The translations under genes and the position numbers were made by a program. From assembly GCA_001897355.1 (NCBI GenBank), contig MKST01000011.1, positions 181,876-245,875 on the forward strand: DNA of 64,000 nucleotides, given 5' to 3'. The notes under the pieces are model-generated. The model had not been told where the DNA came from, made no database searches, and saw only the letters and a program-made list of their open reading frames with translations. The DNA comes from Solirubrobacterales bacterium 67-14. Its GTDB lineage: Bacteria > Actinomycetota > Thermoleophilia > Solirubrobacterales > 70-9. Position 1 is the first letter of the stretch, and every line of letters starts with the position of its first letter. Shown here piece by piece: positions 59,230-64,000 of the stretch.

Positions 59230-60177
59230 ATGAGCAGCCATTCCCACGACCACGAGCACGACGACGGGCATAGTCATGGACTAGGCGCGTATCGCGGTGC
59301 CGATCGTCGGGCGCTGCTGGTGGCCGCGCTCCTCACGGGCGGTTTCATGGTCGCCGAGGCGGTCGGCGGCGTGGTCACCGGATCTCTGGCCCTGCTGGCT
59401 GACGCCGGCCACATGCTCTCGGACAGCTTCTCGCTCGCGCTGGCTCTGTTCGCGGTGACGATCGCCGCAAGGCCGGCAACCTCCAAGCGCACCTTCGGAT
59501 ACAAGCGGGCCGAGATCCTGGCCGCGCTCGTCAACGGCATCCTGCTCGTTCTCGTTTCGGTTTGGGTCGTGTACGAGGCGATCGGCCGTCTGAACGACCC
59601 GGTCGAGATCCTTGGCGGAGGGATGCTGGCGATCGCCGTGCTCGGGCTTCTGATCAACGTCGCCGCGTTCCTCGTCCTTTGGAAAGGCGGCGGGGAAAGT
59701 CTCAACGTAAAGGCGGCGCTCCGGCACGTGCTGGGCGATCTACTCGGGTCGGTCGGAGTCATTCTTGCCGCGGGGGTGATCCTCCTCACCGGGTGGTCGC
59801 CGATCGATCCGATCGTCTCGATCCTGATCTCGCTCTTGATCGCCGCGAGTGCTTGGTCGGTGCTGAAGGAATCGGTGGACGTCCTATTGGAATCGGCCCC
59901 CGTGGACATCGACACCGACGAGGTCGGCAAAGCGATGGCCGGCATGGCAGGCGTCGAACAGGTTCACGATCTTCACATCTGGCAGATCACTTCCGGTTTT
60001 CCCGCCCTCTCGGCACACATCCTCGTGGGCAGAGAAGACGACTGCCACACCATCCGACGCGACGTCGATTCGCTACTCAAAGAACACTACGACATCGAGC
60101 ACGCGACCCTGCAAGTCGAACACGTGCCCGGTCCGGAGTTGATCGCCCTGGACACGCCCGACGGCGGGAAATCCTGA
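59230..60177 (+). CDS. CDF-family Zn/Co/Cd exporter (CzcD-like)
   Basis: 315 residues. His-rich N-terminus (S-H-S-H-D-H-E-H-D-D-G-H-S-H), six transmembrane helices, with transport-site residues in L-A-D-A-G-H-M-L-S-D and R-H-V-L-G-D, and a cytoplasmic C-terminal ferredoxin-like domain (H-D-L-H-I-W). It expels Zn2+, Co2+ or Cd2+ with proton antiport. A TACACT element ends 6 nt before the ATG, so it may be leaderless. Confidence 0.93.
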   Translation: MSSHSHDHEHDDGHSHGLGAYRGADRRALLVAALLTGGFMVAEAVGGVVTGSLALLADAGHMLSDSFSLALALFAVTIAARPATSKRTFGYKRAEILAALVNGILLVLVSVWVVYEAIGRLNDPVEILGGGMLAIAVLGLLINVAAFLVLWKGGGESLNVKAALRHVLGDLLGSVGVILAAGVILLTGWSPIDPIVSILISLLIAASAWSVLKESVDVLLESAPVDIDTDEVGKAMAGMAGVEQVHDLHIWQITSGFPALSAHILVGREDDCHTIRRDVDSLLKEHYDIEHATLQVEHVPGPELIALDTPDGGKS

Positions 60178-60178
60178 A

Positions 60179-61396
60179 TCACAGATAGGCCATGGGGTCG
60201 GTCGCCGCTCCGTTGAGCCTCACTTCGAAATGGACGTGGGCTCCGAAGCTGTTGCCGGTGTTTCCGACGTAGCCGACCACTTCGCCCTGCTTCACCGATG
60301 CCCCGACCGATGTACCGAACGCCGATTGGTGGGCGTAGCAGGTCGAAAGTCCCCCGCCGTGGTCAACGCATGTGAAGAGCCCGTAGCCACCACTCTCGGC
60401 TTCGGACTGCATCAAGACGACCGTCCCGGAGGCCGCCGCGACGATCGGTGTTCCCTCAGGTCCTGCGATGTCGAGACCTTCGTGGGTTCTCCCCCAACGT
60501 GGACCGAATGGAGAGGTCAACGTCCCGTCGATGGGCCAGATCATGCTGCCTGTCGAGCTCGGCGCCGAGCCAGGCCCTACCGGCAGCGTCGGTGCGGTGA
60601 TCGCACCGATCTCCTTGGCCAGCTTCTCCCGCAGGCCAGCCGCCACGTCTTCCTCTTGCGCAATCTGTCCGCGCACTTCGTCGAGGGCCGCCTGACTCGC
60701 CGACCGAGCCGAGTCGAGCGACGCTACCTGGGTTTCGGTTTCGTTTCGAGCGCTTTGGAGACGATCTCGTTCTGCCGCGATCCTGTCGCGTGACGCCTGG
60801 ATCGTTTCCTTGGCGTTCCTTCGCGCATCGACAATGACGCGGGCTTGCTCCTTGAGGACGCGCACTCGGTCTACGATCGACTCGTCGCGGGACTGGATCG
60901 CCTCGAGGTAAGGGCCGAGCTCGACAAGGTCGCCGTATTCGCCGGCGGCGAGAACCACTGAAGCGAGGTTGGGGGATCCGGAGACGTAGATGTCGACGAT
61001 ACGTTCTCGGAGAGCTCGAAGCGAAGCCTTCAGCTTTCGACGCGTCTTCCTCAACTCGGTCAGAGACGAGTCGAGGCGCTCGGTGGCGATGTCTAGCTCC
61101 GCCTCCACGGAAGCGAGGCGCTCAGCCGCGTCGGCTTCGGCGTCGCGCAACGCGTCGACCGCCTCTTGCATGGCATCTACACGTGTGCCGAGCCGATCCA
61201 ACTTCGAAGTGAGAACTCCCTCTTTCTTCTGATCAGACTCGATCTTCTTCTCGGCGCGGTCGAGCTTCTCCTGGATGCCGGAAGCCTCCACGGTCGGCGC
61301 CCACGCGAGCGAAAGCGCGACGATGGCGAAGATCGCCGCGCCGCAGATCCGTCGCCGCACGACCGGCGACCTGGTATTCGAGGAGGAAGGAGCCAA
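60179..61396 (-). CDS. Secreted M23 (LytM) peptidase with coiled coil
   Basis: 405 residues. Signal peptide, then a long coiled coil (about 40-260) like EnvC or mycobacterial RipA partners, then a LytM domain (about 285-400) with T-H-E-G-L-D (zinc His and Asp) and G-A-H-V-H-F-E. It cleaves peptidoglycan cross-links or activates another hydrolase. The annotated start is a TTG with AGGAG only 1 nt upstream, so the start is uncertain; a GTG at 61360 is another option. Convergent with the CDF gene with 1 nt between stops. Confidence 0.85.
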   Translation of the reverse strand: MAPSSSNTRSPVVRRRICGAAIFAIVALSLAWAPTVEASGIQEKLDRAEKKIESDQKKEGVLTSKLDRLGTRVDAMQEAVDALRDAEADAAERLASVEAELDIATERLDSSLTELRKTRRKLKASLRALRERIVDIYVSGSPNLASVVLAAGEYGDLVELGPYLEAIQSRDESIVDRVRVLKEQARVIVDARRNAKETIQASRDRIAAERDRLQSARNETETQVASLDSARSASQAALDEVRGQIAQEEDVAAGLREKLAKEIGAITAPTLPVGPGSAPSSTGSMIWPIDGTLTSPFGPRWGRTHEGLDIAGPEGTPIVAAASGTVVLMQSEAESGGYGLFTCVDHGGGLSTCYAHQSAFGTSVGASVKQGEVVGYVGNTGNSFGAHVHFEVRLNGAATDPMAYL

Positions 61397-61398
61397 GC

Positions 61399-61415
61399 TC
61401 CTACGGACTGTAGTA
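61399..61415. promoter_or_regulatory. TACTA-N7-TAGTA-type site 3, upstream of the M23 gene
   Basis: TCCTA (61399-61403), 7 nt, TAGTA (61411-61415), immediately upstream of the M23 start and overlapping the AGGAG. It shares CTC-x-TAC-N4-TGTAGTAG-x-TAG with site 2. Confidence 0.55.
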
Positions 61416-61472
61416 GCTAGATGGTTTGGTGGTTCGACTCACGAGCCGCCTGCAACCCAAGATGCGGGCGGG

Positions 61473-62861
61473 TCATTGGTTCGCCACCGATAGGAGGAAC
61501 AGTCCGAGGCTCGTGAAGCAGAGCATCACCACGAGCATCCAGTACTGAGACCGTGCCGCCAACCTGTAGTCGGACCAGATCAACACCGCTCGATCGTGCG
61601 CGAGGACAAGTCCGGTCACATGCCCCGCGACGAGAACACCGACCTGGACGTACCAGACGAGCTCGGGCCCGATCAACGTGTAGTCGATTCCGGAGTTGGC
61701 GGTTCCGAAAAGGTTCGCTCCGCTGCCGAGTGGGTCTGAAAGCAGATAGGTGAACTGAGCCTGCTCCTGGAAGACGAAGAGGCTGAAGTAGTGCGCGACC
61801 AGGTAGGCGAGAGCGATCGGGATCAGAGTATGCGCGAAGCGTGAACGAAGGACCGAGAAGGACGGAGCTGACGCAACACGGGTCATTCCCCTCACTCCAA
61901 GCAAGTAGATCAAGGCGACGAAGCCGATCGTGACGAGTAGAAAGACAGTGTCCCCCGCTCGGACCGAGATCGTTGCCGCGAACCCGAGATCGCCGATTCG
62001 TTCCTGAAGCCATTCGATCGGCGCCTTCAGGGTGCCCTCTTGGGCACCGTCGAATGTCGTGACTCCGATCGACGCCACGACCACCGCCAGCGAGCCCGGC
62101 ACAGCCGCCCAACTGGTGGCCCCGGAAAGCCACCTTCTCCGTTGAAGCTTCCCTTCCACGTTCTCGAAAGGAGAGAGCGATGCGAACATCCCGAAATAGA
62201 CCGAGAAGAACTCACCACGTGAGTTCCATTTATCAACCCCGAACAAGGCCATCATCGCCAGGGTGTAGACGGAGTAGGCGATCGTAGCCTGGACCACAAC
62301 GTCGGGCGAGAGCGTCACAGCGGCTCCCGTCGCTCCGTAGATGATCTCCAGCCAGACGAAGGCCACGAGACCTGCTGCCGCCGGCCATTTGCCCAAACGC
62401 TCTGGATACGCGAGGTGGCGGACGTTTACCCCGAGGATCCGACGCAGGATCCAACCGGCCGTCCGCCCGATCGCGCGCCACGGCGAGAAGGCCGGAAAGA
62501 CATTGCCGAGCAACACGCTGACGACGGGAAAGCCGAGCCAGACAGTTACGAAGACAAAGGTGAGCGAGAAGTTCCGGTCGGGCGCCTCGGTGCCGGCGAG
62601 ACCAGCATGGATGACCAGGACAAACAGCGCCAGTCCGATCGCGCCGAAGAGAACCTGTGCAACTCGCGAGTTGACGATCGACGAGAACCTAGGAACGATG
62701 GGGCGATACTCAGGATCTTCCAGACGGGGTTTCCTCCATGCGGAAGCCAATGCGAAGAACGAAACGATAAGGACCACCGCAGCCCCCCAAGCGAAGAGCC
62801 ACGGTGGTATCGGCAGGTCTCCCCTGGAGACCAGCGCGTGTCCGAACGGAATCGAGATCAC
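61473..62861 (-). CDS. Multi-pass membrane protein of unknown function
   Basis: 462 residues with 11-12 hydrophobic helices. It starts I-S-I-P-F-G-H-A-L-V-S-R-G-D-L-P-I-P-P-W-L, and V-L-L-G-N-V-F-P-A-F-S-P-W-R-A-I and A-H-Y-F-S-L-F-V-F-Q-E-Q are striking conserved-looking segments. Similar actinobacterial membrane proteins are sometimes labelled fenitrothion hydrolase, a name I would not rely on. GTG start overlapping the cupredoxin-like gene stop (GTGA), so they act together; metal or lipid transport is possible. Confidence 0.68.
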   Translation of the reverse strand: MISIPFGHALVSRGDLPIPPWLFAWGAAVVLIVSFFALASAWRKPRLEDPEYRPIVPRFSSIVNSRVAQVLFGAIGLALFVLVIHAGLAGTEAPDRNFSLTFVFVTVWLGFPVVSVLLGNVFPAFSPWRAIGRTAGWILRRILGVNVRHLAYPERLGKWPAAAGLVAFVWLEIIYGATGAAVTLSPDVVVQATIAYSVYTLAMMALFGVDKWNSRGEFFSVYFGMFASLSPFENVEGKLQRRRWLSGATSWAAVPGSLAVVVASIGVTTFDGAQEGTLKAPIEWLQERIGDLGFAATISVRAGDTVFLLVTIGFVALIYLLGVRGMTRVASAPSFSVLRSRFAHTLIPIALAYLVAHYFSLFVFQEQAQFTYLLSDPLGSGANLFGTANSGIDYTLIGPELVWYVQVGVLVAGHVTGLVLAHDRAVLIWSDYRLAARSQYWMLVVMLCFTSLGLFLLSVANQ

Positions 62862-63319
62862 GGATTGACTTGAAGCTCGATGATTGGGACCGCGGAGTTC
62901 TCGAGTTCGACCTCGAAGATCCCGGTGAACCCCGCCTCGAAGTCGAAGCGGGCGGGCTTGCCGGGTCCGACCGGCTTGCTCACGTCGAAGCCATGAACGT
63001 GAACCTCCTCGTCGACGTCGGACTTGACTGTGAAGCGCACGTCATCTCCCTCGTTTACGTCCAGCTTTTGAACGCCCCCAACGGGCTGGCCGCCTTTGAC
63101 CTCGACCACGGGTGCGATGGGCCCACGTGGCGGTGCCGGTCGTTTTTTCTTGCCGGGCACGGTGGGAGTGGTCCCCGGTGCGCCAGTCGTGGCTGCCGGA
63201 GGTCGTTGCGATCCGGAATCTGTGTCTTTTGAGTTGTCTGGCTTGATGACCAGGAAGAGCCCCAAGGCGACAATGACCAAGACCGCGCCAGCGACCATCT
63301 TCTTCGGTGAAAAGTTCAT
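62858..63319 (-). CDS. Membrane-anchored cupredoxin-like protein
   Basis: 153 residues. One N-terminal hydrophobic anchor (about 8-26), a Thr/Pro/Gly-rich linker, then a small beta domain of about 90 residues with F-T-V-K-S-D-V-D-E-E-V-H-V-H-G-F-D and F-T-G-I-F-E-V-E-L-E. The fold resembles cupredoxin-like (EfeO/plastocyanin-type) domains, but the usual copper Cys is missing; His residues in H-V-H could bind metal. GAGGAG lies 8 nt before the ATG. Coupled to the membrane protein gene downstream. Confidence 0.75.
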   Translation of the reverse strand: MNFSPKKMVAGAVLVIVALGLFLVIKPDNSKDTDSGSQRPPAATTGAPGTTPTVPGKKKRPAPPRGPIAPVVEVKGGQPVGGVQKLDVNEGDDVRFTVKSDVDEEVHVHGFDVSKPVGPGKPARFDFEAGFTGIFEVELENSAVPIIELQVNP

Positions 63320-63379
63320 CTCTTTTACTCCTCGGCAATTTGCTGTTGCGAACGCCGCGCAGCCAGCGCGAGGTTCGAG

Positions 63380-63727
63380 CTAGGTGTGGAAAACCGAGAA
63401 GCGGGGTGGCGGCCTCATCGCCAGTGCATAGGCAATCTGGCGTCCGGCCTTTGCTACGAGATTTAGAGGTTGAGATGCCGGTTCGATGCTGGGTACTGCG
63501 GCGGCCCGATTTCGGCTTCGCCAACTGGCGACTCGTTCGATGACCCTCTCGCCTGGGAAATAGCCCAGGCTCAACATGAAGAACAAGCAGAGACCGGGAC
63601 CGAGCAGCAAGACCACGGGAATCGATACCACCGCACACACCGCGGATACGAGGATCAGACTTAGGGCGAGGCCGACGCGCAGATTCCTTACCTCGGCCGG
63701 TTTGTGGTTCTGTCTTGGCTGGATCAA
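63380..63727 (-). CDS. Small membrane protein of unknown function
   Basis: 115 residues with two hydrophobic segments (about 17-55) flanked by basic ends. TTG start with GGAG 7 nt upstream, which supports it despite the rare codon. No family recognised. It is first in a minus-strand cluster with the cupredoxin-like and multi-pass membrane proteins, just downstream of palindrome site 4. Confidence 0.55.
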   Translation of the reverse strand: MIQPRQNHKPAEVRNLRVGLALSLILVSAVCAVVSIPVVLLLGPGLCLFFMLSLGYFPGERVIERVASWRSRNRAAAVPSIEPASQPLNLVAKAGRQIAYALAMRPPPRFSVFHT

Positions 63728-63753
63728 TTCGGTTTCTCCGGGCTCGCCCAGCC

Positions 63754-63770
63754 TACTATGTCCTGTAGTA
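63754..63770. promoter_or_regulatory. TACTA-N7-TAGTA site 4
   Basis: TACTA (63754-63758), 7 nt, TAGTA (63766-63770), exact arms, 27 nt upstream of the TTG of the small membrane protein gene. Around it, CTACTAT-N5-GTAGTAATG is identical to the reverse complement of site 1. Confidence 0.65.
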
Positions 63771-63796
63771 ATGATGGTTCAAGGTCGCCCGCTCAA

Positions 63797-64000
63797 TCAC
63801 AGCAGCGTCTGCCAGTAGTCCCAAAAGGCTTCGGTGATCATCAGCCCAACGACCAGGATCGCTCCGGTCAGCAGCGCACCGTGGAAGCGGATCGCGAGAT
63901 TTGCCGCGGGTTCGAGGAACGCTGGCATGGGGATTCGGCCTGCGGCCAAGTTGGCGAGGCTCAGGTACCAAAAGAGTGCGAACGTGGAGAGCCAGACGAC
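63797..64000 (-). CDS. C-terminal end of a membrane protein, truncated by window edge
   Basis: A minus-strand frame entering from the right edge and stopping at 63797 encodes 67 residues with two hydrophobic helices (L-S-T-F-A-L-F-W-Y-L-S-L-A, then G-A-L-L-T-G-A-I-L-V-V-G-L-M-I) and ends F-W-D-Y-W-Q-T-L-L. No family can be named from this part. It is the upstream neighbour, on the same strand, of the cupredoxin/membrane cluster. Confidence 0.6.
   Translation of the reverse strand, partial: VVWLSTFALFWYLSLANLAAGRIPMPAFLEPAANLAIRFHGALLTGAILVVGLMITEAFWDYWQTLL

Noticed and set aside
61473-62861. Naming the membrane protein a fenitrothion hydrolase
   Set aside because: The label is used for similar sequences, but nothing in the sequence supports hydrolase activity.
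63756-63971. 71-residue minus-strand ORF at the right edge
   Set aside because: It overlaps palindrome site 4 and the better-supported membrane-protein frame 63797-64000; its composition is Arg/Pro-rich like a shadow.
1-64000. CRISPR arrays, insertion sequences, transposases or an integrase
   Set aside because: No regularly spaced repeats and no transposase or recombinase motifs were found, even though an island scar is present.

Overview
The window is high-GC DNA from an actinobacterium. Several features point to the Solirubrobacterales/Thermoleophilia: secreted proteins with Lys/Arg-rich, Ig-like C-terminal tails, NucS instead of MutS/MutL, many GTG/TTG starts, GTGA/ATGA gene overlaps, a GAACN4GTTC SOS box and several promoters that look leaderless. 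The lineage is an inference from gene content; no rRNA gene is present.

Bases 1-39 kb look like host chromosome. They carry a 5'-truncated GH5 glycosidase, an alpha/beta hydrolase, a TetR ligand-binding domain without its HTH coupled to an amidohydrolase, a beta-carbonic anhydrase, a sulfatase with a secreted partner, and a hipBA-like pair whose operators sit beside an SOS-boxed dinB. Next come a 1339-residue S8 protease, a PLP enzyme and TDT transporter pair, a divergent DUF2249 / DUF59-NnrS locus, ung-nucS, a flavin oxygenase, a prx-cysJ-cysI sulfite reduction operon, a CadC/P1B-ATPase module, a manganese/zinc ABC operon with a DtxR-type box, and a TetR/SDR divergon with tandem operators.

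At 39,066-39,109 lies a 44-nt 3' piece of a tRNA-His gene (minus strand) without its 5' half. This is the usual scar of integration into a tRNA, and it sits next to a broken, truncated proC-like gene. Its orientation predicts that an integrated island begins here and runs rightward, past the end of the window, to an intact tRNA-His.

From the scar to 64,000 the content is an arsenic/metal island: a Cap5-type HNH nuclease plus a DUF5677-like protein; arsR-arsM divergent from arsenate GAPDH-arsJ; a PhoB-like regulator with a degenerate receiver; pstSCAB-phoU; arsC-acr3; arsR divergent from arsO-MFS; ccdA with a thioredoxin-like lipoprotein; a second CadC/P1B-2 ATPase; a CDF exporter; an M23 peptidase; and a membrane/cupredoxin-like cluster running off the right edge.

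The arsenic genes form a coherent system. Pst imports phosphate with high affinity. Arsenate that enters is either turned into arseno-phosphoglycerate by GAPDH and exported by ArsJ, or reduced by ArsC and exported by Acr3 or methylated by ArsM. Two 63-bp promoter/operator copies (54 identical positions) link the two arsenic operons. Two Pho-box-like arrays with the same layout link the PhoB-like gene to pst. Four TACTA-N7-TAGTA palindromes mark promoters across 56.5-63.8 kb and imply a regulator not seen in the window.
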